This document shows, piece after piece, positions 35,371 to 44,235 of a DNA stretch of 64,000 bases. The stretch's first letter is position 1, and each line of letters opens with the position of its first letter. The position numbers were made by a program, and so were the translations under genes. The notes under the pieces are model-generated. The model had not been told where the DNA came from. It ran no database searches and saw nothing but the letters and a program-made list of their open reading frames with translations. Where the stretch lies: assembly GCF_002007205.1 (NCBI RefSeq), contig NZ_LAZS01000012.1:310001-374000 (forward strand), given 5' to 3'. This stretch comes from Ensifer adhaerens. GTDB lineage: Bacteria > Pseudomonadota > Alphaproteobacteria > Rhizobiales > Rhizobiaceae.

Positions 35371-36495
35371 ATGGTGAAGTCACTCGCTGGCGGCATCGTT
35401 GCTGCCACTGCCTTTTTCATGTTGGGATCGGCCGGCTACGCAGATCCGGAAGTGGTTTCAGGACCTGCGGCGGAACCGGAATGTTTTGCGCCTTGGTCGG
35501 CGGACACCAAATTCTTCAAGTTTCCGAAAAAGGACGGCCCATACCGCATCGCTCTTGCGAACGGCTACATCGCCAACACCTGGCGTATCCAGATGGTTCA
35601 GACGGCCAAGGCCTATGCCGCTCAGCCCGATGTCGCAGCCAAGCTGAAGGAGTTCAAGGTCGTATCGACAGGTGAGGATGTGCCCGCCCAGATCTCGGCG
35701 ATCAACAACTTCATCGATTCCGGCTATGACGCCATCGTCGTCAACGCTCAGAACCCGACGGCATTCGCGCCCGTCATCAAGCGGGCGAAGGAGGCGGGCG
35801 TGGTGCTCGTTGCCTTCGACAACATCCTCGACACCGAGGACGCGATCAACGTCAACGTCGACCAGAAGGGGCTCGGGCAACTGTGGGGCGACTGGCTCGT
35901 CAAACATCTGCCTGATGGCGGCAAGGTACTCGAGGTGCGCGGCGTGGCCGGTACTTCTGTTGACACCGACCGGCACGACGGCATCCATGAGAAACTCAAG
36001 GCGTCGGGCAAGAAGTTCGAGGTCGTCGAGGTCATGGGCAAATGGGACGACGGCGTTGCCCAGAAGGTGACCGCGGATGCGATCGCGACCAGCGGTCCGT
36101 TCGACGGCGTTACCGGACAGGGCGGCGATACGGGCATCGTCCAGGCGATGATCGACGCCAAGCATCCCTTCGTGCCGTTCGGCGGCGAAACCGAAAACGG
36201 GTTTCGCAAGTTCTGCGCAGCACATGCTGCCGACGGCCTGAAATGCTCGTCGGCCGGAACCGGACCGGCCCAGGTGGCCGTTGCCATCAAGACGGCGATC
36301 GCCGCGCTCGAGGGACAGGTGGTGCCGCAGTCGGTCAAGTTGCCGTTGGCCATTGTCGAAGATCCGAATTTCAAGGAGGGCCAGGACTACTTCCAGTCCG
36401 AATCCGACAATTTCTTCGTCGGCAATTCCTTCCCGACCTGCGGCATCAATTTCTCCGCCCAGGAGATCATGAAGCAGAGCAAGGAAAACCAATAG
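35371..36495 (+). CDS. Sugar ABC transporter substrate-binding protein, RbsB type
   Basis: A 374-residue periplasmic protein of the ribose/galactose-binding class with a signal peptide ending near GSAGYADP. Recognisable parts are the strand IALANGYIANTWRIQM at about 60, DAIVVNAQNPTAFAPVIKRA near 115, VVLVAFDN and the hinge GVTGQGGDTGIVQAM. It contains two C-terminal cysteines (KFCAAH, TCGINF) that could form a disulphide. The ATG at 35371 has GGAGGA six bases upstream; two earlier in-frame ATGs are too close to that site. The cargo is a sugar or sugar acid handled by the neighbouring lactonase; identity unknown. Confidence 0.92.
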   Translation: MVKSLAGGIVAATAFFMLGSAGYADPEVVSGPAAEPECFAPWSADTKFFKFPKKDGPYRIALANGYIANTWRIQMVQTAKAYAAQPDVAAKLKEFKVVSTGEDVPAQISAINNFIDSGYDAIVVNAQNPTAFAPVIKRAKEAGVVLVAFDNILDTEDAINVNVDQKGLGQLWGDWLVKHLPDGGKVLEVRGVAGTSVDTDRHDGIHEKLKASGKKFEVVEVMGKWDDGVAQKVTADAIATSGPFDGVTGQGGDTGIVQAMIDAKHPFVPFGGETENGFRKFCAAHAADGLKCSSAGTGPAQVAVAIKTAIAALEGQVVPQSVKLPLAIVEDPNFKEGQDYFQSESDNFFVGNSFPTCGINFSAQEIMKQSKENQ

Positions 36496-36570
36496 GTCGA
36501 TAAGGAACGGGCACCGCAGGCAGCTAGGCGTGCGGTGCCCGTCGTCCGTAACGGTTTCCCGGAGTGCGCA

Positions 36571-38112
36571 ATGGAAAATGGCGGACCGCTCTTTCGCATG
36601 GAGGGAATATCGAAGCGCTATGGTGGGGTTCGCGCGCTTGAAAATGCCGGACTGTCGGTCAGGGCAGGGGCCATCCACGCAGTACTCGGCGAGAATGGCG
36701 CCGGAAAGTCGACGCTCATCAAGATCATGGCCGGCGTCGTGGCTGCGGACGACGGCCAGATGACGCTCGGCGGGCAGCCGGTGAAATTCGCTTCGCCGGC
36801 TGCCGCCAACGCCGCGGGGATTGCCTGCGTCTTCCAGGAGTTGTCCTTGATCCCGGAACTCAGCGTTGCCGACAATATCGTCATCTCCAATCCGCCGACG
36901 CGGTTCGGCATGATCGACCGCAAGGCCCAGAGGCGCCTGGCAGAGGAGGCGCTGGCGCGCGCCGGTGCCGCCGACATCCATCCTCTGGCGCTGGTCAAGG
37001 ATCTGCCGCTGTCGCGCAAGCAGATCGTCGAGATTGCCAAGGCGCTGGCCCGCAAGCCGCGCATCCTCATCCTCGACGAGGCGACATCGGCGCTGACTGC
37101 GGCCGATGTTTCGAAGGTTTTTGCAGTGCTGAAGCGATTGCGTGCGGAAGGGCTTGCGCTTGTCTACATCTCGCATCGGATGAACGAGATCGCGGAACTT
37201 GCGGACGACTGCACGGTGTTTCGCAACGGCAGCAAGGTCGCGAGCTACGCGGCGGGCTCCAAGAGTGATGGCGAAGTCATCGAGATGATGATCGGCCGTG
37301 AATATCACAGCGTCTACCCTGCGAAGCCGAGCCGGCTTGCACAAACCGCGCCAGTGCTTGAAACACGAAATCTGTCCTGGGCGGACCGGCTCCACGACAT
37401 CTCGTTTTCGCTCCGCTCGGGCGAAATCGTCGGTCTTGGCGGGTTGGACGGGCAGGGGCAGCGGGATCTGCTTCTGGCGCTATTCGGCGTCTTGCGCGGG
37501 CTGCGGGGCACGATTCTTATCGACGGCAGCCCTATCAGCATCAGCAGCCCCGCGCAGGCGCGCCGGCGCGGCGTCGGCATGGCGCTCATCCCCGAGGACC
37601 GTAAGACCGAGGGGCTGATGCTGCCGATGACGGTGCGCGACAATCTCTCGCTTGCGTCGCTCGACCGGCTGACGCGCGGCGGGATCATCGACAGCGCGAA
37701 AGAGGAGAGCGCGGTCAATCAGATGATGACGCTGCTCGCCATCAAGGCGGGGAATATCGATGCGCCCGTCGGTGCGCTCTCCGGCGGCAACCAGCAGAAG
37801 GTCGTCATCGCGAAATGGCTGATGCGGCAGCCACGCATCGTCCTCCTTAACGATCCTACACGCGGCATCGACGTGGGAACCAAGCAGGAGATCTATCTGC
37901 TCTTGCGGCGCCTGGCTGACGCGGGCGCGGCCATCCTGTTCTATTCGACCGACTACGCCGAGTTGATCGGCTGCTGCGATCGGGTTCTCGTGCTTTATGA
38001 CGGGGCGGTGAAACGGGAACTGGTGGGAGCTGAGATAACGGAGCGCGCCCTGATCGCGAGCGCGCTAAACATCCCGTCCGCGGAACCAACCCATCAGGAG
38101 CCCGCGCAATGA
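36571..38112 (+). CDS. Sugar ABC transporter ATP-binding protein, RbsA type (tandem)
   Basis: A 513-residue protein with two fused nucleotide-binding domains. Domain 1 has Walker A GENGAGKST and signature-like PLSRKQIVEIAKAL with Walker B LILDEAT. Domain 2 has a degenerate Walker A (GLDGQGQR) as is normal for RbsA/MglA, signature LSGGNQQK and LLNDPTRGIDVG. CCGGAG lies six bases before the ATG at 36571. It is followed with a four-base overlap by the first permease. Confidence 0.93.
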   Translation: MENGGPLFRMEGISKRYGGVRALENAGLSVRAGAIHAVLGENGAGKSTLIKIMAGVVAADDGQMTLGGQPVKFASPAAANAAGIACVFQELSLIPELSVADNIVISNPPTRFGMIDRKAQRRLAEEALARAGAADIHPLALVKDLPLSRKQIVEIAKALARKPRILILDEATSALTAADVSKVFAVLKRLRAEGLALVYISHRMNEIAELADDCTVFRNGSKVASYAAGSKSDGEVIEMMIGREYHSVYPAKPSRLAQTAPVLETRNLSWADRLHDISFSLRSGEIVGLGGLDGQGQRDLLLALFGVLRGLRGTILIDGSPISISSPAQARRRGVGMALIPEDRKTEGLMLPMTVRDNLSLASLDRLTRGGIIDSAKEESAVNQMMTLLAIKAGNIDAPVGALSGGNQQKVVIAKWLMRQPRIVLLNDPTRGIDVGTKQEIYLLLRRLADAGAAILFYSTDYAELIGCCDRVLVLYDGAVKRELVGAEITERALIASALNIPSAEPTHQEPAQ

Positions 38113-39089
38113 ACGACTGGCAGTACCGACTGGCCGAGCACCGGGGTGCGCTGACTGCGGTTGCGGTCTTCGTGGTGATGTTCATCATCTACACGGCAAA
38201 CCATCCGGCTGGCTTAACAGCCAACGTCATCCAGACGGCCGCCAACAAGGGGGTGCTGCTCGCCTTTGTCGCGATGGCCCAAACCATGGTGGTGATAACC
38301 GCGGGCATCGACCTTTCCGTCGGCATGATCTTCCTTCTCACCAACTGCCTGGCCTCATGGCTGGTCGTGGGCTCGCCGCTCGAAACGACCTTCGGCATCG
38401 TTGTCGTCCTCGCCGTCGGGGCGCTCTGCGGCGCAATCAATGGAGCCATCGTCATATACGGGCGGCTGCAGCCGATCGTGGCGACGATTGCGACCGGGGC
38501 GATCTATTTCGGCTTGGCCCTGCTGCTGCGACCTTTTCCGGGTGGGTCCGTGAACGAGGGCCTGGCGGACGCCCTGACAGGACGTATATTCGGGATCGTC
38601 CCGGCGAGCCTTGTGGCACTCGCGGCGGTGGTTGTCTTGATATGGGTGCCCTTCAGCCGGTCGGTCTATGGCCGGGCGGCCTATGCCGCCGGTTCTTCCG
38701 AAACTGCGGCTTACATGTCTGGCATGCCGATCCGGCGCGGCAAGCTGCTTGCCTATACGCTCTCGGGCCTGGTCGCCGCCCTCGGCGGGCTGTTCCTCAC
38801 TTTTTTTACGTATACTGGTGACGCGGCTTTTGCCAGCGGCAACGCCTACACGCTGTTCTCGATCGCCGCCGTGGTGCTGGGAGGCGTTTCACTGTTCGGC
38901 GGCAAAGGCAGCGCCATCGGTGCCGTCTTTGGCGCGCTGGCGTTCCGCACGATCGGCGACCTTTTGTTCGTTTTCGATCTCGACCCGCTCTGGCAACCGC
39001 TGTTCCAAGGGCTGATCCTGCTTGCGGCCATCAGCCTCGGCGCTCTGGCCCTTTTCCGCGTGCGCAATAGATTGGAGTGGTTCCTGTGA
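38109..39089 (+). CDS. Sugar ABC transporter permease, RbsC type (first)
   Basis: A 326-residue membrane subunit with eight to ten helices. The RbsC-family motif TAGIDLSVGMIFLLTN is at about residue 60 and GVSLFGGKGSAIGAVFGAL near 265. The ATG overlaps the RbsA-type stop (ATGA). RbsC proteins normally act as homodimers, yet a second, different permease follows directly, so a heterodimeric channel is likely. Confidence 0.92.
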   Translation: MNDWQYRLAEHRGALTAVAVFVVMFIIYTANHPAGLTANVIQTAANKGVLLAFVAMAQTMVVITAGIDLSVGMIFLLTNCLASWLVVGSPLETTFGIVVVLAVGALCGAINGAIVIYGRLQPIVATIATGAIYFGLALLLRPFPGGSVNEGLADALTGRIFGIVPASLVALAAVVVLIWVPFSRSVYGRAAYAAGSSETAAYMSGMPIRRGKLLAYTLSGLVAALGGLFLTFFTYTGDAAFASGNAYTLFSIAAVVLGGVSLFGGKGSAIGAVFGALAFRTIGDLLFVFDLDPLWQPLFQGLILLAAISLGALALFRVRNRLEWFL

Positions 39090-40072
39090 GCGAGACGGCG
39101 ATGACGCGCGCAAATGGACGCAAGCCGAACTTCCTGCGCAAACTCGATCCGGCGGTGGTCACCGCGTTCGGCTGCATCCTGCTGCTGCTTGTCCTTGGCA
39201 GCTTCTATTCGCGCAGCTTCCTGTCACCGGAGTATCTGCTGCAGCAATTGAAGGTGGCATCCTTCCTCGGCATCATCGCCACTGGCATGATGCTTGTGAT
39301 CCTGCTCGGGCAGATCGACCTTTCCGTGCCGTGGGCCGTTGCAACAGGCGCGATGATGGCCTGCGCGGCCGCCGCCTACGGCCCGGTAGGCACTGCACTT
39401 GCGATCCCTTTCGGCATCCTTTGCGGCATCGGTATCGGGCTCGTCAACGGTGTCGGGGTGGCATATCTGCGCATACCCTCGATGATCGTGACGCTGGCGA
39501 CGAATGCCGTCGCTCAAGGGGTGATGGTGGTCTACACAGGCGGCTTCTCGCCGCAGGATTCGGCCACCGCGGCCATGCGCTACCTCTCCACCGGCGCCTT
39601 GATCCCCGGTATCCCAAATGTCGTCTTCATCTGGGCTCTGGTCGGCACGGTGATGGTCTTCCTGCTGCGCCGGACGGGCTTCGGTCGGGCCGTCTACGGC
39701 ATCGGCAATCGCGAACGGGCGGCCTATCTTTCAGGGATCAATACCCGCCGCATCGTGATGATCGCCTTCGCCGCATCGGGCGGGCTCTCGGCCTTCGGCG
39801 GCGTCCTGCTGGCAGGCTATGCCTCCAAGGCCTCGCAATCCATGGGCGATGCCTACCTTCTTCCTGCCATAGCGGCCGTGGTGCTCGGCGGCACCTCGAT
39901 CCTCGGCGGGCGGGGATCCTATCTCGGCACGGTTGCCGGGGTCATCCTCATCACGCTGCTGCAATCGATCCTTTCCGTCACGCAGATGCCCGAGGCCGGG
40001 CGCCAGATCATCTACGGCGTGGTGATCATACTCATGCTCCTGCTCTATGGTCGCGCACCAGCCAGCCGTTAA
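39086..40072 (+). CDS. Sugar ABC transporter permease, RbsC type (second)
   Basis: A 328-residue paralogue of the previous permease, with ILLGQIDLSVPWAVATGAMM near residue 75 in place of the AGIDLSVG motif and GGTSILGGRGSYLGTVAGVI near 270. The GTG at 39086 overlaps the upstream TGA as GTGA and has GGAG eight bases before it; the ATG at 39101 is a less likely start. It closes the operon. Confidence 0.91.
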   Translation: MSETAMTRANGRKPNFLRKLDPAVVTAFGCILLLLVLGSFYSRSFLSPEYLLQQLKVASFLGIIATGMMLVILLGQIDLSVPWAVATGAMMACAAAAYGPVGTALAIPFGILCGIGIGLVNGVGVAYLRIPSMIVTLATNAVAQGVMVVYTGGFSPQDSATAAMRYLSTGALIPGIPNVVFIWALVGTVMVFLLRRTGFGRAVYGIGNRERAAYLSGINTRRIVMIAFAASGGLSAFGGVLLAGYASKASQSMGDAYLLPAIAAVVLGGTSILGGRGSYLGTVAGVILITLLQSILSVTQMPEAGRQIIYGVVIILMLLLYGRAPASR

Positions 40073-40268
40073 GCTTGCGGAGAACAGGGACATGCGATGC
40101 GGCGAGAGCCCGGCAAGCGCCTTGCCCGGACAATCGGCACGCAGAACCGCACATCTTCCTCGGCCGTTCGCGGGATATCCGGCAGAGCGTGGAAGTTTTG
40201 GGTATGGTGACGGTCTCCAGTTTTTAAGACAGTCCGTGAGAGGTGATCCATGCTGTGAAGCTGACGAT
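40073..40268. other. Intergenic interval between convergent operons
   Basis: About 195 bases lie between the second permease and the stop of the LysR gene. No gene, clear terminator or repeat was recognised. Confidence 0.35.
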
Positions 40269-41144
40269 TCACGCCGCCGCTTTGGCTAGCCTGCGCGCGA
40301 TGTCGAAGAAGGCGCTGACGAGCTTGCCGTTGCTACGCTCGCGCAGACAGATCAGCGCTTCGTCCATCAGCATTTCCGGTGCATCGATCCGGATGGGAAC
40401 GAGACGATTGTCCTGGCCGAATTCGGCGGAGGAGACGAAGCCGACCCCGCCGCCGGCCGCCACGATCTCGCGCACGGCCTCGCGGCCTTCGGCTTCGATG
40501 AGAGGCGTGAGCGGCACGCCGCATTGTTCGGCCATCGCTTCCAGCTTCTGCCGGGTCTTGGAGCCCTGCTCGCGCATGACGAGCGGGTGCCCTGCGAGCT
40601 CGGAGAAAGTAACCGTTTTCCGGCTCGCGAGCGGATAGTCGCGGCTGGCAAAGGCGATGATCGGCGTGGAGTTGAGCTTCAGGACGTCGAAATCGCTTGA
40701 TTGCGGGATTTCGCCGAGAACGCCGATATCCGCCTCGTAGGCGTGCAGGCTGGTAATGACGGTCTCGGTGTTGCCGGAATCGATCGAGACCTGCACCGTC
40801 GGGTAGGTGCGCCGGAACGCGGCCAGGATATGCAGCAGATGGTGTGCGGCGTCCGCCACGATCCGTAGCTTGCCGGCCCGGAGCGCGCGCGATTCCGAAA
40901 GAAGGTCCAGCGCCTGCTGTTCGACGTCGAACATCCGGCGGGTCACTTCCAAGAGCTGCTGGCCCGCCTGGGTCAGCGTGACCTGCTTCTTGTTCCGGTT
41001 GAAGAGCAGGACGTCATATTCCTCCTCGAGCTTGCGCACCTGATCGGAGACCGCAGGCTGGGTGAGGAACAGTGCTTCCGCGGCGCGTGAAAAACCGCCG
41101 TGGATGGCCACGTTGTGGAAGGCGCGAAGCTGGACATAGCGCAT
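40269..41144 (-). CDS. LysR-family regulator of the 2-aminoethylphosphonate locus
   Basis: A 291-residue regulator with the N-terminal helix-turn-helix (GGFSRAAEALFLTQPAVSDQVRK split over residues 17-39) and a two-lobed ligand domain from about 90. It is divergent from the Na/Pi transporter and the phnWAY genes and is the only regulator in the locus. LysR regulators beside phnW are known in proteobacteria where aminoethylphosphonate degradation is induced by substrate rather than by phosphate starvation. The palindrome at 41165-41179 fits a LysR T-N11-A box. Confidence 0.9.
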   Translation of the reverse strand: MRYVQLRAFHNVAIHGGFSRAAEALFLTQPAVSDQVRKLEEEYDVLLFNRNKKQVTLTQAGQQLLEVTRRMFDVEQQALDLLSESRALRAGKLRIVADAAHHLLHILAAFRRTYPTVQVSIDSGNTETVITSLHAYEADIGVLGEIPQSSDFDVLKLNSTPIIAFASRDYPLASRKTVTFSELAGHPLVMREQGSKTRQKLEAMAEQCGVPLTPLIEAEGREAVREIVAAGGGVGFVSSAEFGQDNRLVPIRIDAPEMLMDEALICLRERSNGKLVSAFFDIARRLAKAAA

Positions 41145-41164
41145 CCGTACGACGCCTCCTGATA

Positions 41165-41179
41165 ATAGATTTGATCTAT
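41165..41179. promoter_or_regulatory. Candidate LysR box
   Basis: ATAGAT-TTG-ATCTAT is a perfect interrupted palindrome containing the T-N11-A pattern of LysR sites. It is 21 bases upstream of the LysR start and about 85 bases upstream of the transporter gene. Related half-sites (ATAGATTGAT at 42933 and GAACGAT at 41194, 42949 and 47188) occur before the other transcripts of the locus. Confidence 0.55.
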
Positions 41180-41262
41180 GGTTTTATTAAAACGAACGAT
41201 TTGATTTATGTAAAGCGGCATCGGATAGTTTTCGGATTCCATCCTTTTTACGGAGTGCGCGC

Positions 41263-42915
41263 ATGAACCTCCCGGCTGTCGCCCTCGAACTTGCCGCTGC
41301 CACCGTGCTTCTGCTCTACGCCGTCAGTCTCGTGAAAAAGGGCGTCGAAGCGGCGGCGGGCGACATCGTCGCGCGAACGGTTGGTGGCGCCGGCGGCAGG
41401 CCGCGCGCCGCCGCCTGCGGCTGCGCCGTGGCGATTGCCCTGCAGAGTTCGACGGCCGTCGCCATGCTCGCCGCCGGCTTCGCCGTCAGTGGCGCATTGG
41501 CGCTCGACATCGGTCTCGCGGTGCTTCTGGGAGCCGATCTTGGTTCGGCCCTCGTCGTCAAGATCCTGTCGTTCGATCTGCACTGGCTGGCGCCGCTGCT
41601 GATAGCGGCAGGTGGTCTCGCGCATCTGAAGGCATCGAGCCGCAAGACGGTCGAAGGCGGGCGCGCCGTGCTTGGCATCGGTCTATTGCTTCTGTCGCTG
41701 CAGATGATTGGCCATGCAACGCAGCCGCTGGCGCAAAGCCCGCTTTTGCCGTCTGTCGTCGCCTTCATCGGCCAGGACGCGCTGACGGTGATGATCCTCG
41801 CGGCGCTCTTCACCTGGGCGCTGCATTCCAGCGTGGCGGCGATCCTCTTGATCTTGACCTTTGCCGCGAAGGGCATTGTGCCTGTCGACGTCGGCATTCC
41901 CCTGGTTCTCGGCGTCAATGTCGGCGGCGGGTTGATCGCGTTGTGGCTGACGCGCGGTCTGCCGGTCGAAGGCCGCCGCCTGCCGCTTGGCAATCTTCTC
42001 TTTCGAGCCCTGTTCGGCGCAACGATCTTCGGCCTCTTCTCGGTGCATGCCCCGTTTGACTGGCTTCCCGGCGAGACGGTGGCCGCGGAACTTGTCAACC
42101 TGCATGTGCTCTTCAATACTGCGCTTGTCGTCGTCGGGACGGTTTTCTGCGGCGCGATGGCGCGCCTCCTTCGCTTGCTTGCGCCCGATGCCGCCGGCGC
42201 GGGCGATCACTCGATACATTTCAGCGCTCTTGACCCTGCGCTAATCGACAAGCCTGCGCAGGCGCTCGCGGCGGCAGCGCGCGAAGTGTTGCACATGGGC
42301 AATCTCATCGCCCGCATGCTCGAGCCCATCATGGCGGTCATCCAGTCGCCGACCCCACAGGCGGTAAAGACGCTGCGCGGCATCGACGGCGATATCCATC
42401 GGGCACATAGCGAGATCAAGCTCTACATCGCCGCCGTCAACCGCGGCATTCTCACCGACGATCAGTCGCGGCGCGGCATCGAGCTTACCGAGGCTGCGAT
42501 CCACCTGGAGTATGCCGGAGACGTCGTCGCGAAGAGCCTCCTGCAGATGGCGGAGGAAAGACTGGAAGGAGCCGGTGCGTTCTCGCAGGAGGGCTGGCGC
42601 GAGCTTACCCTTTTGCATGAGTCGGTGTCTTCCAACGTCCGGCTTGCGGCCAATCTCCTCGTCTCACCCGATCCGGTGATCGCCCGCGAAATGGTGCGGC
42701 AGAAGGAACATGTGCGTCGGCTCGTGGAGGAGAGCAGCAAGAGCCATCTGGAGCGGCTTCGCCAAGGGGTGGCCGCCAGCATCCTATCGAGCGACATGCA
42801 CCTGGAGATCGTGCGGGCGCTGAAGGAGGTCAATTCGCTGGTGACGACGATGGCCTATCCGCGCCTGCGCGAGAGCGGGGACCTCTTGGAAAGCCGGCTG
42901 GTGCCGGCCGCCTAG
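41263..42915 (+). CDS. Na/Pi cotransporter-family protein with PhoU-like domain
   Basis: A 550-residue protein of the NptA/PNaS family. The first half has two inverted repeats with the signature QSS-type loops: ALQSSTAVAMLAAGFAVSG near residue 65 and WALHSSVAAILLILTFAAKG near 185. Residues from about 345 form helical bundles like PhoU (REVLHMGNLIARMLEP and later segments). Such proteins can move phosphate in either direction; in Vibrio and other bacteria PhoU-tailed members are thought to export excess phosphate (recalled). Being the first gene after the LysR promoter of a phosphonate-degrading locus, phosphate efflux is the attractive reading. Confidence 0.88.
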   Translation: MNLPAVALELAAATVLLLYAVSLVKKGVEAAAGDIVARTVGGAGGRPRAAACGCAVAIALQSSTAVAMLAAGFAVSGALALDIGLAVLLGADLGSALVVKILSFDLHWLAPLLIAAGGLAHLKASSRKTVEGGRAVLGIGLLLLSLQMIGHATQPLAQSPLLPSVVAFIGQDALTVMILAALFTWALHSSVAAILLILTFAAKGIVPVDVGIPLVLGVNVGGGLIALWLTRGLPVEGRRLPLGNLLFRALFGATIFGLFSVHAPFDWLPGETVAAELVNLHVLFNTALVVVGTVFCGAMARLLRLLAPDAAGAGDHSIHFSALDPALIDKPAQALAAAAREVLHMGNLIARMLEPIMAVIQSPTPQAVKTLRGIDGDIHRAHSEIKLYIAAVNRGILTDDQSRRGIELTEAAIHLEYAGDVVAKSLLQMAEERLEGAGAFSQEGWRELTLLHESVSSNVRLAANLLVSPDPVIAREMVRQKEHVRRLVEESSKSHLERLRQGVAASILSSDMHLEIVRALKEVNSLVTTMAYPRLRESGDLLESRLVPAA

Positions 42916-43017
42916 AAGCATAAGTAGAAACGATAGATTGATACAAAAGAACGATTTTACAGATATATGTTTCCGCCCCATTGTCGTTCTCGAACACGCC
43001 AACCGCGAGGACGGACA

Positions 43018-44220
43018 ATGCCAAACACCGCTTCTGACAGAACCATCGCGCCCCTGGAAACGCCGAGGCTCGGCGAGCCCTATCTGCTCACGCCCGGCCC
43101 GCTGACGACGGCCTACGTGGTCAAGGAAGCCATGCTCAGGGACTGGGGTTCCTGGGATGGCGACTTCCGGGCGATGACGGCCAAGCTCCGAAGCGAACTG
43201 CTCGACATCGCCGGTGACACCAAGGGCGAGTTCGATTGCGTGCCGATGCAGGGCAGTGGCTCGTTCTCGGTGGAGGCGATGCTTGGCAGCTTCGTTCCGA
43301 AGGACGGCAAGGTACTGGTGCTGATGAACGGCGCCTATGGCAAGCGCATCGCCCAGTCGCTCACCTATCTCGGCCGCGACCACGTGACCATCGACAAGGG
43401 CGATTACATGCCGCCGCGCGGACCGGAAGTCGCCGCCGCTCTCGATGCAGACCCGGCCATAAGCCATGTCGTCGTCGTTCATTGCGAGACCAGTTCCGGC
43501 ATTCTCAATCCGCTGAAGGAAATCTCTGACACCGTCTATTCCCGTGGCCGCAAGTTGCTCGTCGATTCCATGAGCGCGTTTGGGGCCGTGCCCGCCGGCG
43601 TCAATGACTTCCGCTACGAGGCGATCGTCTCCTCGGCCAACAAATGCATCGAGGGTGTTCCCGGCTTCGGCTTCGTCATCGCCCGCAAGAGCGAGCTTGA
43701 GGCCGCCAAGGGGCGCAGCCATTCGCTCAGCCTCGATGTGCACGCCCAGTGGGACTACATGAACAAGACCGGCCAGTGGCGCTTCACGCCGCCGACCCAC
43801 GTGGTCGCGGCCTTCCTGGAGGCCTTGCGTCTGCACCGGGAGGAGGGCGGAGTTGCCGGCCGCGGAGCCCGCTATGCCCGCAACCGCGACGTTATGGTGG
43901 CCGGCATGCGCGAGGCAGGCTTCGAGACGCTGCTTGCCGACCAATGGCTGTCGCCGATCATCGTCACCTTCTTCAGTCCGGCCCATCCGGCCTTCGCCTT
44001 CGATCGCTTCTACGACCTGATGAAGGAGAAGGGATTCATCATCTATCCGGGCAAGCTGACCGTGGTCGACAGTTTCCGCGTCGGCTGCATTGGCCGCATG
44101 GACGAGCATGTCATGCGCCGCGTGGTCGAGGCCGCCCGCAGTTCCCTGACTGAAATGGGTGTCGACAGCGCCGCTCCCCCGGCCGTCGCCCTTGAAGAAC
44201 GCCGCCGTCTCGCTGCCTGA
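43018..44220 (+). CDS. phnW: 2-Aminoethylphosphonate:pyruvate transaminase
   Basis: A 400-residue PLP enzyme that converts 2-aminoethylphosphonate and pyruvate to phosphonoacetaldehyde and alanine. Strong marks are LLTPGPLTTAYVVKEAML near the start, CVPMQGSGSFSVEAML (phosphate-binding loop), the PLP-contact region LLVDSMSAFG and the Schiff-base lysine K209 in SSANKCIEG, then IYPGKLT near the end. It begins 102 bases after the Na/Pi gene. The C-terminal tail beyond about 380 is slightly longer than in Salmonella PhnW. PhnA and PhnY follow in the same operon. Confidence 0.96.
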   Translation: MPNTASDRTIAPLETPRLGEPYLLTPGPLTTAYVVKEAMLRDWGSWDGDFRAMTAKLRSELLDIAGDTKGEFDCVPMQGSGSFSVEAMLGSFVPKDGKVLVLMNGAYGKRIAQSLTYLGRDHVTIDKGDYMPPRGPEVAAALDADPAISHVVVVHCETSSGILNPLKEISDTVYSRGRKLLVDSMSAFGAVPAGVNDFRYEAIVSSANKCIEGVPGFGFVIARKSELEAAKGRSHSLSLDVHAQWDYMNKTGQWRFTPPTHVVAAFLEALRLHREEGGVAGRGARYARNRDVMVAGMREAGFETLLADQWLSPIIVTFFSPAHPAFAFDRFYDLMKEKGFIIYPGKLTVVDSFRVGCIGRMDEHVMRRVVEAARSSLTEMGVDSAAPPAVALEERRRLAA

Positions 44221-44235
44221 ACAAAGGAAATTCCA

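Noticed and set aside
35458-37395. A 645-codon minus-strand frame across the RbsB and RbsA-type genes
   Set aside because: It is the shadow of two well-supported plus-strand ABC genes and carries no family motif.
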